NCBI RefSeq assembly: GCF_000711695.1
Contig: NW_013546934.1
Coordinates: 1 to 64,000 of the forward strand
DNA length: 64,000 bases
Reading direction: 5' to 3'
Origin: Tilletiaria anomala UBC 951
Lineage: Eukaryota; Basidiomycota; Exobasidiomycetes; Georgefischeriales; Tilletiariaceae
Every line of letters starts with the position of its first letter. Positions within the stretch are counted from its first letter, which is position 1. The position numbers and the translations under genes were made by a program. The notes under the pieces were generated by a model. That model saw only the letters and a program-made list of their open reading frames with translations. It was not told where the DNA came from and did no database searches. Below are positions 41,848 to 54,200 of the stretch, piece by piece.

Positions 41848-43847
41848 CTAGCTCTTCAGCGCATCCTTGATGGTCTTCTCCATCATCTCCATATCGTCCG
41901 TCGCGACGCGGACAATGTTGCACGACAGCGCCTTCTCCATTGCGTTCATGTTCTTCCAGCTGGTCTGGTCGTGCACAAAGTTGATCGACACTCCTTTGCG
42001 CCCAAAACGACCTGTTCGGCCTGAGAGCGGGGAATATGAAAATGTAGTAGGGAAGAACACGGACACGTGGGCAGCGGTTGTCAGCAAGTAAATCTGCGTT
42101 TCTTATGTTTTGTCCGCTCAGTTGCGAGGATGCCACAGAATCGATGGCACTCACCAATCCTGTGCAAGTATGTCTCTGCGTCCGGCTTGCCGTCCTGGGC
42201 GAGCGGCATGTCGTAGTTGATGACGAGCGTAACCTGCTGGATGTCGATGCCTCTTGCGATGACATTCGTTGCGATGAGGACTTTGCTCTTGCCGTCCCTG
42301 AACGCATCGATCGTCCGATCGCGCTCCGCCGTATCCAGCTTGCCATGCAGCGAGTCAACCTTGTGCCCTTCGGCGGTCATGCGCTTGGCGATCTGGTCTG
42401 CCGTATCGCGCTTGGCGCAGAAGATGATCGACTGGCCAATAGTCAGCAGCGAGTACAGATCCACAAGGACTTGATACTTGTGCTCCTCCGAGTTGCAGTC
42501 CATGTAGAATTGCTTGATCGCCTCGACGGACAGCTCCTCCTGCTTCAAGCGGATCTCGTTGGCGGCGGGTGCGATCTTGGACGCGAATTCTCGCACGTGA
42601 TCCGGGAAGGTGGCAGAGAACAGAACCAGCTGGCACGTCTTTGGCATCACGCTGTGCAAAAAGCAGCGGGTAACAGCGTGTCAACGTCCATGCTGCTCGC
42701 ACAGCTGCATCGCCGACTCACTTCTTGACCCGAATGGACTGGTCACCCAAGCCCTGCTGGTCTAGCATATTGTCCGCCTCGTCGAGAACGAACACCTTGA
42801 CCTTGCTCGTGTCGATCGCTTTGTACTTGACCAGCTCCATCACTTTGCCTGGCGTCCCCACGATCAACTGCGCTGCGATCTTCTGGCTACGCTTTGCACC
42901 CTCTGCATCGGGGATCGCCATAAGCGTCTTCACGGGCGTATATTTTCCCATCTCCGTCACGACATCCATCGTTTGTCGTGCAAGCTCGCGCGAAGGAGCC
43001 AAGGCGATCGCTTGTGGTGCCTCGACGCTGTAGTCGATCCGTGAGAGCATCGTCAGCACGAACGCGGCAGTTTTGCCAGTGCCTGATTGCGATTGCCCGA
43101 TCATATTTCGTGGCCTTGGGCCGCATCAAGAACTTCAAGTCAGCACTGTGCCAAAGAATATGAGGCCGCTACTGTGAGCATACACTCACGGATTTTGCAA
43201 GAGCAAAGGAAGCGCTCGCTCTTGAATTTTGGAGGGCTTGGTGAATTTCATCGCATAGATTCCTTTGAGCAGATCAGGATGCCTGTGTGGACATTGAGAG
43301 AGTATTTCTGTCAGACTTCCTTGAACTTGAAAATGTAGTGCGTAATCCAAACGGAGACGTACAACCCGAGGTCGCTGAAGTTCTTAACGGAGAATAAGGG
43401 AGAGTTTGGGTCTGCTTGCTGGTCTGCTAAGGTGACTTGCACTTCGTAGCTAGAAACCCTCAGGTCTGCAGAGGCAAGAAAGGCATGACACATTGGAAAC
43501 GGCTGATGGGGTTCACCACTGTAGCTTGCGCTCACTGCTTGCCACCTGCTCCTTGCTCGCATCAGCGCCACCCGCTGCCTTGCCATCTGCGGGTACATTT
43601 GCTGCATCTTCTGGCTTTCTTGCCTCTTCCTCTGGCTTCTTTGCTGCTACATCTTTGCTACCACTTCCCGTGCCGAGAAGGCTATTGATTCGGTCGGTGA
43701 TCGCATCGAGCGATTCTGTGTCGCGCACGCCAATGCAATGAGTTCATGGGAAGGTTGGAGCGCAGCCGAACCGTCAGCAGCCTGTGTGTATCGGGGCCAC
43801 GGAGCAGACACTTGCACCTCACCCGTATCCTTCTTTTCGGCCGCCAT
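41848..43847 (-). CDS. DBP5: DEAD-box RNA helicase Dbp5 (Rat8), mRNA export
   Basis: ATP-dependent helicase that strips export factors from mRNA at the cytoplasmic face of the nuclear pore. Exons in coding order: 43847-43823, 43715-43536, 43465-43363, 43282-43190, 43114-42722, 42651-42155, 42020-41848; 487 aa, all phases consistent. Splicing recreates family sequence at several junctions: [51 protein letters not shown] and [13 protein letters not shown]. Other motifs: [43 protein letters not shown]. The Lys/Ala-rich N-terminal extension (about residues 20-60) is unconserved. Seven exons make this the most intron-rich gene here together with the SDR gene. Confidence 0.96.
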
Positions 43848-44520
43848 TTTGCCCTGAGTTCCGTCTTGACTATTAAGCACGGTGCCACGAGAGTGAAGAC
43901 AGACTCAATCCTGCTGTACGAAATGTCTAGACCCCACAAACGCATCAGCAGAGTCAGCTTGTGTTCCAGTTGAGCTCGACAATGAGAGCCACTCTGCAAC
44001 TTTTGTTGGTTCTTCGTGAGACGGTTAGGGTGGTACTTGGAATAGGAAGGGACTCCCCTTTTGGCACAAACGCTGCTGGTCCCGAACCCCGTCTCGCATA
44101 TGCGCATCACGTGCATGGATAATGCCGCCATAAACCGGTGTTGGGGCATGCGACCTGCGGGTGTGAACAAAGCAGGAACCCGAGCAGCACCTTGCACCTC
44201 GGCGGCCGGGGGCGGCTAGCCGGACGACGATTTGGTGATAGCGGCATTCACAAAAACACTATTCGTGCCGGCAACCACCTCGCCGAGTCGGTTTGCTTCG
44301 TTCCTTTCTCCCACTCACGCTCAATCCAGCTTTTGCGCGGAAGTTCGAGCAGGCAAAGCCGGGGGCTTGATTACTGCCAACTCCATTTCGCTCTCTCCGG
44401 CCCAGGGCAGGCTTTGTTCTCCGTCAGGGCTTCACCGTCCTCGACGCTTCCCCTTCGCCGCCTCTACCACCTCCAGCAGTCGTTAGCTGCCCCTGGCACT
44501 TGGAAAGGCTTACATTCATC
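43848..44520. promoter_or_regulatory. Divergent promoter DBP5 / PEX11-family gene
   Basis: 673 bp between head-to-head genes. It includes an E-box CACGTG at 44108-44113 and a GC-rich patch near 44205-44228. No gene was recognised. Confidence 0.45.
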
Positions 44521-45821
44521 ATGCCGACCTGCAACAGCAACATCAGCGGCGGCAGCAGCAGCCATGCGCTCGGCGCTCCGCGCGCCGTGCGAACCAAGGC
44601 ACCCAGAAAGCGGACTGCAGCCGACGAAGTGCTGGGGTGCTTTGTCAATGTGCCGCCTTCGCCATTCCTAGACCATCTCATTCGATACCTTTCCACGTGG
44701 AGCGGTACAGATAAGGTTCGTCCATATCGAAAAAGATTGTCCTCCGTACTCGATGCGCACGAACAATGCTGCTGCGAGGCAGGCTGTTGATCTTCTCGCT
44801 GACTTTACTCGGATGTACTCGTTTGTCTTAACAGATGCTCATGCTCACACAATATGGCAGCAAAGTTCTGATCGCGATTCTATCATTGCAACACCGTCTT
44901 CGTCTCCGCCTGCAGGGGACTCGGCAATATCATGCCCCTCATGGTGGCTCATCTGTCGCCAAGAGGCTAGCGATTCTTGGTGCTCTTTGTTCAGATGGAA
45001 GGACACTGTACCGAATTTGGGGTGTACTTCCAATCGTTAAATGGGTTCGTTGACGTCTATTCAAGCCTTCGCATGTTCAATGAGACGGCTGACAAAGCCT
45101 GTACTGATGGCCTTGCTTCAGATGATCGCCATGGAGCGCCAACCACCGCCAACGCGCTTGCTGCACAACATTGAGCGTATCCAAGGCTGGTCGATGCTCT
45201 TGTACGGCCCTATGGAAGCGGTTGCCTACCTGGGCGGCAAGAGCATCATCGGCTTGACGCCATCGACGCAGAACAAGCTGTGGCTCGCCAGCTCCCGTCT
45301 CTGGGCGCTGTACGTGATGCTTCAATGCCTGCACCTCGTTGAGGATAATCGCATGCTGCGCTTGCGTGCACGCGCGCTCGAGCGCACACGAGGGCACCCG
45401 GTGCAGCCGGGCGGACGAGTGAGGGGAGGTAGCAGTAGCATCTCGGAGAAAGGCGGTGAAACTGAGGGCTACGACGAGTGTGCCAGCGCGAGGGCCGAAG
45501 AGCAGGCAATCACAAGGAGCATGTGGAGCGAGTTAGATCTTCGCAAGTCGGCCATCCTGAACGAGCTCTGGGTCAACATTGGTTACTTACCGCTGACAAT
45601 TCATTGGTGAGTGCACTGCGCTCGGCTAATTACTACACTTTATTTTCGTTGTTGACAGTTTCTCTCTGCTCGGCTTCTCCAGGTCCTTGCCTGGAGGCAT
45701 GCTGAACGATGCGACAGTCGGCGTCTTTGGTCTCATTGCCGCGACGGCAGGGTTCCGCAATGGATGGCGGGCAAGCGCAGAGCCCAAAGCGCCCATCATG
45801 AACGTCGAGGGCACGGCCTAA
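44521..45821 (+). CDS. PEX11-family peroxisome proliferation protein
   Basis: Peroxisomal membrane protein of the Pex11 family (Pex11/Pex11C/Gim5-like) that elongates and divides peroxisomes. Exons 44521-44715, 44835-45044, 45122-45606 and 45683-45821; 342 aa. The conserved amphipathic region is FLDHLIRYLSTWSGTDK joined to LMLTQYGSKVLIAIL. Next come SDGRTLYRIWGVLPIVKW, RIQGWSMLLYGPMEAVAYLGGK and SSRLWALYVMLQCLHLVED. After a charged insert, the C-terminal membrane hairpin is ELWVNIGYLPLTIHW-SLPGG and TVGVFGLIAATAGF. The first intron (119 bp) and a non-canonical-looking donor GTTCGT are used twice. The exact Pex11 subtype is not decided. Confidence 0.83.
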
Positions 45822-46296
45822 GATGGTGGGCGTCGAGTCATACATCCACTTTGCTCCCACTTCTGTAGACCGACATGTGTGTAGTATGTAGTGCAAGGTA
45901 TATGATCCAGGTTCGCCGGATCACAGGGCGGAGGTTGGGGCATATGCCCAACCGCACAGGGTTACAGACTCGTCTCCAGAATAGTGAAGCATATCCCGTG
46001 GCGACTCACTACTCAACAACCGCTATCTGTCGGGGTTGCTCTCGTGCATGCTGCAGACGGCACAAAGAAAGAAATGCGAGGATGCAGTGTTGAGAAAAGG
46101 GCGGAACGCGGAATGATTTTGCGCTTGCCGCGTCTCGCGGCTCTCGCTCGTCAGAAAGATATCTCAAAGCGTTGCTTCTTAGGCATGTGTGGATGATGCT
46201 CGGCTCTTTAGCAAGCTTCTTCTTTGTCGCACCGTACATTGAGTGCCTAGTCAACTGCCAACCTCAGTGGGAGCAGAGAGAAGACAGCAACTTACA
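45822..46296. promoter_or_regulatory. PEX11-family 3' flank / CCT5 promoter
   Basis: 475 bp same-strand spacer. No distinct element was recognised. Confidence 0.4.
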
Positions 46297-48151
46297 ATGG
46301 CTGAACCTCAAGTAGCCTATGCGCAGGACGAGTACGGCCGCCCGTTCATCGTCGTGCGCGAACAGGGAAGGAAGACGCGCGCGCAAGGTGTGCAAGCGAT
46401 CAAGAACCACATCGCAGCAGCAAAGACTGTCGCAGGGATCCTTAAGACCAGCTTGGGGCCTCGTGGACTGGACAAGATCCTAATCAGCCCAGATGGTGAC
46501 ATTCAGGTGACAAATGATGGCGCGACTATTATGAACAGCATGGAGCTGGAGCACCAGATCGCGAAACTGCTCGTTCAGCTGAGCAAGAGTCAGGACGATG
46601 AGATTGGTGATGGCACTACTGGCGTCGTTGGTGAGTTTTTAGCCATTGGACATTGCACTATGATAAGTCATTTCAGGGGCTGACACAGGTGCTCCTCCCT
46701 TGACTCAAGTCCTGGCTGGTGCGCTGTTGGAGCAAGCGGAGAGTCTCATTGACCGAGGCATTCACCCCATCCGGATAGCTGATGGGTACGAGAGGGCATG
46801 CACAGTCGCTGTCGAAGCATTGGAGAGCGTGGCAGACACTGTCGATTTCTCCAAAGAAAATGTGGACGAACTCATGAAGACCGCCAAGACCTGCTTGGGT
46901 AGCAAAATGTGAGTATTTGGCAGAGTTCGGGAGACTTGCTGCATAGCTGACAATCAACCCGTCTAACCAATAGTGTTTCAAAAGCGTCGGACAAGTTCGC
47001 ACGCATTGCAGTCGACTCTGTGCTCTCGGTCGCTGACCTTGCACGAAGAGATGTTGATTTCGAGCTGATCAAAGTCGACGGGAAGGTCGGCGGGTCGCTT
47101 GAAGACACTTCCTTGGTACAGGGCGTTGTCATCGACAAGGACATGTCACATCCTCAAATGCCGCGTACCGTCCACGATGCTCGCATCGCCATTCTCACAT
47201 GCCCATTCGAGCCACCACGGCCCAAAACAAAACACAAGCTGGACATCACCAGCGTAGAGGAGTACCGGAAGCTGGAGGAATACGAGCGACAGAAGTTCGA
47301 GGAGATGATCCAGAAGGTCAAGGACTGCGGGGCCAACTTGGTCATCTGTCAGTGGGGCTTTGACGACGAAGCGAACCATCTCCTGCTGCAACACGAGCTT
47401 CCGGCTGTCAGATGGGTCGGCGGACCGGAGTTGGAGCTTATTGCGATTGCGACAAACGGAAGGATCGTTCCGCGCTTCGAGGACCTCAGTCCAGAGAAGC
47501 TGGGCCGTGCCGGCGTTGTCAGGGAAGTCAGCTTTGGCACGACAAGTGACAAGATGCTTGTCATTGAGGAGTGCGCCAACACTCGAGCTGTCACCGTATT
47601 TGTTAGAGGCTCGAACAAGATGGTGTGTTGCAGATTCGACAGGCCTTCCGCGTTGGCTTGACATGCACGATTCTTATCGCTCACGCATTATTCCAATTTT
47701 GCAGATCATCGATGAGGCCAAGCGCGCGCTGCACGATGCCATCTGCGTCGTGCGGAACTTGGTCGTTGACAATCGCGTCGTGTACGGCGGTGGAGCAGCG
47801 GAGATCTGCGCCTCTGTCGCCGTCGCCAAGGCGGCGGACGAGATCGCTTCCATCGAGCAGTATGCCATGCGAGCTTTTTCGGCCGCGCTGGACGCCATCC
47901 CGCTCGCGCTGGCGGAGAACAGCGGGTACTCGCCGATCGAGACACTTGCCGAGGTGCGCGCGAGGCAGGTCAACGAGTCCGACGCCAAGCTCGGCATCGA
48001 CTGCATGGGCGTCGGAGACAACGACATGAAGCGGTGCAGGGTCTTCGACCCGCTTGTCAGCAAGCGACAGCAGCTCCTGCTCGCGACGCAGCTCGTGCGC
48101 GCCGTGCTCAAGATCGATGATGTGATTGAACAGCACAGCATCGACGAATAA
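46297..48151 (+). CDS. CCT5: Chaperonin TRiC/CCT epsilon subunit
   Basis: Subunit of the cytosolic chaperonin that folds actin and tubulin. Exons 46297-46630, 46710-46908, 46974-47622 and 47705-48151; 542 aa. N-terminal [27 protein letters not shown] and the ATPase motif [19 protein letters not shown] are visible, as are [29 protein letters not shown] and the C-terminal IDDVIEQ. Phase fits at all introns. In intron 1 a second acceptor (CACAG at 46684-46688) would add seven residues in frame. I chose the downstream acceptor (46709) because it restores the conserved VVVLAGALL. Confidence 0.96.
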
Positions 48152-48310
48152 GCAATGCACTTGGCCTGTACGCACATGTATAGCGCAGGGGAATCCGTAA
48201 CATAATTTCCATGCACGCGCACAGAGTTTAAACATGATTAAAACGATTTCACGTCGTCTTTACGAGTCCGCATCGTGTGTACATTGCAACCATGGCAAGC
48301 GAACGACTAG
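48152..48310. other. Convergent 3' spacer CCT5 / RSA3-like
   Basis: 159 bp between tail-to-tail genes. Nothing was recognised. Confidence 0.4.
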
Positions 48311-49634
48311 CTACAGTGATGCATCTATTTGTTGACAGCGCTGCTGTGCGCGTTCGTTTGCTTCAAGCACGACTTGCACCTCGTCTATGTCGGCGTTGTT
48401 CCGACCATCGGATGACTTGGACTTGGTGCCCATGCGGAAGACGTCAGCGCCGGATCGAAGCGAGTCGATGAGCAGGGGTAGGCGGCCAGCTACTTCTGTA
48501 AGCGCTGGCTCGCGCTTCAGACGAGGTGAGGAAAGAGAAAGGGAGGAACCACCGGTCAGCCAATGGTATCTTCTCCTCATGAGCGCGAGAGTTCTAGGCA
48601 ACATCAGAAGCAGGACGCACCTGACGCAGATTGTTAAGCTCCTCGCCAAACTCTTCCGCAACAGCCTTCATCCATATATCTCGGAACATCTCCTTCTTCT
48701 CCTCCTGCGCCTCGAGCAGCGCCTTCTGCTCCGTCTCGTCGCGCTGCTTGGTTGTATGTGCCCTTTCAGTGTCTCCATCGCTTGAATAACTAGCCTGCTT
48801 GGTTGCGAGCGCCACATCTATCCTCTGTCGGAGCTCGAGCATCGCGGCGATCTCCTCTTCCTTCTCAGGTGCCAAGCCGAGGCTCCTCTTGGCGCGCGGC
48901 AGCGGCGGGAGGAAGTTCGCGCTGAACATCTCTTCTGCAGGCGGCAACGAGCGGCCGTGCAGCTTCTCTATCCCCCTAAGATGCCCCGATGCCGCGCCGA
49001 TGCCGTCGTCACCGTCGTCGTCGGAGGCGCTCGGAGATGGCGTGAAGCGCGCCCGCTTTGACCGCTCGCGCTCACGCTCTTGCTGGCGCAAGACAGTTCG
49101 CCGCGCTCTGCCACTCAGCAGCTCGGTTGCGGACACTGCTGCAACCTTCTCCTGGGGAGGTAGAGGCTTGCGCATACTCGTACTTGCGGTCGCATTTGCA
49201 GGCCCTGTGATGGCCGAAGGATCTGGACGAGCCTGGGAAGTTGGACTATCCTCGAAAGCAGCAGCAGCCGAGGCCCTTTCCACGGCTGCCACTGCCGCAA
49301 TTGCAGTAGCTGTTCTTCGCTTTCCGCGAGGGAGGGTGAGGTCCAAGCTGCTACCCGACGAAGAGGAGCTCGACGAATCTGAATCAGAGTCCGAGTCTGA
49401 ATCGTCGTCCGATGAATCCGACGCTCTGTTCATCGTCACGTCTCCATTATCATCCTTCAATTTTTCCTTCCCTTTCAGATTGTTAGCAGTGCAATCTGAG
49501 TCGCTGCTGCCTTCGTCGTCGCTTGAGGATGAAGACGACGACGACGATGACGAAGCTCCGTCTTCGTATATGGCGGTCCGCGTTCTCCGGCTACGCGTGC
49601 GCTTGCGCTTATTCGTCGCTGCAGCAGCTGACAT
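48311..49634 (-). CDS. RSA3: RSA3-like ribosome assembly protein with long disordered N terminus
   Basis: Two exons, 49634-48621 and 48514-48311, in phase, 405 aa. The frame upstream is opened by TTG; the ATG at 49634 (MSAAAATNKRKRT) gives a basic nuclear-type N terminus. The first 300 residues are low-complexity: an 11-Ser run with DDEGSSDSD, a second Asp/Ser tract, Ala runs and a charged segment. The conserved part is C-terminal: EMFRDIWMKAVAEEFGEELN joined across the splice to LPLLIDSLRSGADVF. This is the Rsa3 domain that binds 60S pre-ribosomal particles. It is about twice the length of yeast Rsa3 (220 aa). The assignment rests on one short domain. Confidence 0.75.
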
Positions 49635-51229
49635 TGTGGTCCTACCTGACTGGAAAGGAGGGCTACTCGGTGTCGTTCCAAGCAGTATAGGTTTCAAGGG
49701 AATCTTCTATCGAACTTGCATGTCAACTACGACGAAATCTGGCTTGAAGTCAAGAGAAAGAGAGATAGAGACATTAGGTTGCCATCATGCTTCCTACCCA
49801 AAAATTTGCAGACTTGCACAGGGATCACAAGTAGGGTTGTGTTTTTCTTGCGCCGCATGTATAGCTGGCTCTGAACCTCCAAGCCTCTCTGTCACGCCCA
49901 CGCGTTTGTACGGTCACCCCATGCACGTGCCTGCACACGCGCAGCCCTTCAGCGGAACTCGCTGCCACCACAGTTTGCACGCGTTTCTCCTGCTGTTTCC
50001 TCGTGGTGAGGTGGGGCAGTTTTCCCGTGGTGAGGTGGGCAGTTAAGTGTGAGTCTGTAATTAAGGGTTCCAAGAGGCCGCAACGACGGCCTACTCTGCG
50101 CAAAGGGCTGCGTGGGATGAGCGGGCGGCGAGATGCGATCTGTAATGTACACAGCAAAGGAAGTATGGCAACCGATCACTAAAAACTGTGTGCAAGATGC
50201 CTGTGGATAGATGGATGTGTTGTGAGCGTGGGACGGTCAGAGTAGACCAATGGGCAGAGGTGCAGAGGCACCCTACAAAGGCAGGGGTTTGGCTGGATTC
50301 ATATAGTCTGAGAAGTATACAGGTACAAATAGCATAGTCCACCATGAGAGGTGAGGGCTGGTGGATCTGGCCACGGTGGGGTCCGATGCCGCGACAGGGC
50401 TGAATGCATGGTCACGTGTTCCTTTCTGTTCTTCATCACGGATGGTTGGATGGATGATGCTGGCGCGTCGCAGGTACAGTGAGCAAGACGGGGGCAGGGC
50501 CGAAGGAAAAGGGCATGCGACCAACCGATGCGATGACCTGCGGCTGCGATCAGAGTCAAGACTCGAGAGACTGCCCAGGTGCTGACTGCCTCTAATGTAC
50601 TTAATGTATCTATACTTTTGACTGCCCTCGCGCTTCTGTGGCTGGTAGGCCGCGCGAGGCGCTATCGTTGTCACGGGCACTGCAGCAGTCAAGCGCAATT
50701 CCTGTACATGGAGACTCGCATATCTCACGTCAAAGTATCCGAGAGCCGCTTCATACCATGCCTATGTTTGACAGCTGAACAGCCCATGGGTGCAATCCTT
50801 CCATCCCCCCCCAACGAGGTCGCGTCGTAAGCGCCTGGATCATCGCTGTATTGCAAGCTGAGCCTCCCGTGTTCGTCGGCGACGCTGGAACGTCCTTCCG
50901 AAAATCGCAATCCTCAGCGAGAGGCGCGGTTCAGTGCGATTCATGACCTGCGCTGACGCGGGATCTCCACAGCAGCGACATTCCACCTTTGAATGATCGC
51001 AAAAAGCGGCATCCATTCAGCATTAATCCATCCCATCCACGCATCCATCTTTCCGAGCATTCAAACATCCATCCATACGCTTAAAGTGATCTTGGTGGTT
51101 TGCCCGAAAGAAAGGATCATCAGCCCGCGCTGGCTGGAAGATTCTATCACGGCTCGGGCGGTGTAGCTGGTATTCCCTTGGGACGCGCGAAAGAAGAGGG
51201 AGGGGCAAGGCGATAGGTAGAAGCTCATC
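49635..51229. promoter_or_regulatory. Long divergent intergenic region, RSA3-like / SH3-RA scaffold
   Basis: 1.6 kb between head-to-head genes. A 20-bp direct repeat (CGTGGTGAGGTGGGGCAGTT and a 19-bp copy) lies at 50002-50021 and 50026-50044. An E-box CACGTG occurs at 50413-50418, and several CATC/CATCC runs lie at 51020-51080. Open frames here are short and unrecognised. Confidence 0.5.
50002..50044. repeat. 20-bp direct repeat
   Basis: CGTGGTGAGGTGGGGCAGTT at 50002-50021 and a copy lacking one G at 50026-50044, separated by four bases, in an intergenic region. Confidence 0.85.
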
Positions 51230-54200
51230 ATGGCGCAGACGGCGACCCGCCCGAGCCTCACACTGGACGTGGCCCTCTCCAACACGATCGGCTCACGCAA
51301 TCAGGCCAATAAGAGCGCCGTCCAGGGGCGCGCATCTGCCCAAGCGCCTGCAGGGAGCAGTGCGCCGCGAGTCGGCGAGCTGTACAATCCGCATGCACCG
51401 GGCTCCCACGGGCTCGGCATCGGGGGGAGTGGTGCAAGTAGCGCGATGGACATGAGCATGGGTGGTGATGACCATGGCGGGTTCAGCAGCGAGGACGAGG
51501 GACAGGATGCCAATGCCAACGACCCAAGACGACTGACGACGGGCTCGTCGAACGCTGACCACTACGCGAATGGCAGCAAGCATGTAAGTCTGGTTTTCCA
51601 CTTCAGGTAAAGCCACCGCCTGTGGTCCTCATTCAATTTCCTAATACTCTTCATGCAGTACATGGGAGAAGAATCAGATTCATCAGTTGGAGAAGACTAT
51701 GGACAGGATGAAGGGACGGAGCAAGGATCGGATGACGACCAGGAGTACGACGAAGAAGATGAAGATCTCTCCTCCTCTCCCAGCATCCCAGACGAGAACA
51801 TCGACTTTGATCTGGTATATGCTCTACACAATTTCGTCGCAACTGTGGAGGGTCAAGCGACAGTGCACAAGGGCAATAGCTTGACGCTGTTGGACGATTC
51901 CAATTCGTACTGGTGGCTGGTCCGGGTGCTGAGGACGCAGGAGGTCGGGTATATTCCAGCAGAGAACATCGAGACTCCATTCGAAAGACTTGCCAGGCTC
52001 AACAAGCATCGCAACGTCGACCTGACATCAGCCACAGACGAGGACGCGGTACAGGTGCAAGATCGGGTCTACACGTCGCATCTCATCAAGTCACGATACG
52101 CTGCTGGCATCTCTCCTCACTCTGGAAAGCGCTCGGCGCTCTCACGACGGCGACAAGGCGCACCGTCGTCTGCGCTGGCGCAACAGGTGCGGGCCAGCGT
52201 CAACTTTGGGCCGTCGACAACTTGGGAGCACAGCGGTGATGAATACAGCTCGGACGAAGAAGGAGAGTACAGTGAGGGTGAAGGAGACGAGGATGAGATC
52301 CAGATGGACGAGGACGCACATGGGGAGTTTGATAACGAGGATGGCGTTAGCAGCGGAGATGACATCGAGGAGGACGGTGTTCGACCCACCGCCCTCGCGC
52401 CCGCACAGGACCGGCAGCAACATCTGCAACAGCAGCAAGGACAACAGGCTAGGCAGCAACAACATGGTATGCAGCCAAGTGCCGCAGGCGGTGCATTCAG
52501 TCGCGCGGAACCGGATGACGGGATGGAATGGGACAGCGAAGCGACGCGCACCGCGCAACAGCAACAACAGATGCAACAGCAGCAGCAAGATGGAAAATCC
52601 TCGATCGATATTGGTGTGACTGGTGCAGTCATTGCGAGTTCCTACCAACCCGGCGCCAGTCTCCAAGGCGGACAACGGAACCAGCCTGGTCGACTGTCGC
52701 CCTTGGGTAGCGTCCAACCGCAAGATAGTCAAGCGCCTCGTTCGTCCTCTGACGCCATCGCTGCCGGTCGCTTATCAGCGAGCGAGCGGAGGCCTTCCTC
52801 GGGCTTCTTGCCTTCGCAGGTGCAGGCGGCGCGCGATTCCATCGCATCGTCTGACACGTCGACTTCCGTCGGCCGTTCTTCACAGGATCTCCAAAAAGAT
52901 GCGCGCAAGAGTGCCAATCGCAAATCCAAAGCCGATGACGACGACGTCTCCACCGCCGGGACTGGAGAAGAGAAGCAGACCAAGAAGCGATCCGGCGTCT
53001 TCAGTGGACTCTTTTCACGGAACAAAGACAAGAAGGAGCGCAAGAGCGGGAGCTTCAGTGGCAGCAACGACGGGGAGGGCATCATTGGTCGTTCATCGGA
53101 GGACAGCTCTCGAGGAAGATCGACACCCACGAGCGGCAATGGGGCGGGTAACATGCGTCTCTCGCAGCAGCAGTGGTCGAGGCAAATGGGTCAGCAAATG
53201 GGGATCTCTGGGGAGGGCGCGCCGTCGCCGCACCTCTCATCGGGGCGCCCGCCAAGGCCCGGCAGTCTAATCGGCCCACCAGGATCTGCGCCAATGCTCA
53301 ATGTCCTGCGCGTCTTTGCTGGCGACGACATCCATAGCGACGCAACGTTCAAGACCGTTTTGCTCAATGAGTCGACCAGCTCACGTGACCTGGTAAAGCA
53401 GGCGATGCAACGCTTCCGCATTGGGCACGGGCAATCGGTTGATGACTACGTCCTAACGGTCCGTTTGCTCGAGGGCGATGAACGCATCCTGCACCCCTCC
53501 GAACACCCGCTGCAGGTGTTCGATGCGCTCACTGAGACTATCCCGGACGCTACGATGCCAAGTGTTAAGCGATCAAGCATCGGCTCCATCTCGTCCGTCT
53601 CGTCCAACCTCAGCTTGAACCCCGCAATCGCGCGATTGGGCAGAGACTTTAGCGATGACCACGCTGTGAAGTTTTTCCTGTGCCGCCGCTCAGCGCTCGC
53701 GTCAGCCGCTTCGACAGCGCCGCAACAGGGGTCGACGCCTGGCTCTGCTTCCTGGCAGAACTTGGACATCGCCAGGCTCAACAGCGGTACTGCATTCAAC
53801 CGTAGCGCAGCGCCGGTGTCCAGTGATCCGCTTCAGAGCTCCACGGCGCGCTTCGTCCTGCGGCTGCTAATATTCCCTTCGGATCTCCCGGAGTCATTAG
53901 CATTCGATCCGCAGACGAATGCTGTCATTCCGAAGGAGGTGCTCATGGCACGCAGGTCGAGCGGTCTCGTCCCCGCAGAAGGTATCTCGCAGCAGTACCG
54001 CGAGAAGATCTTGCCGTTCCCGCGCACCTCCACTGTGGCCGAAGTCATCGAGGCCGGTCTGGATCGCTTTGGAATTATTGAAGGTGTAGTTGAAGGGGGC
54101 GATGATGTCGAAGAGCGACTGGCCAACCGAAGAAGCAAAACACGAATACAGTATGGCCTGTCAGCCGACATTCATCAGAAGGAAAAGCGACTGCTGCCGA

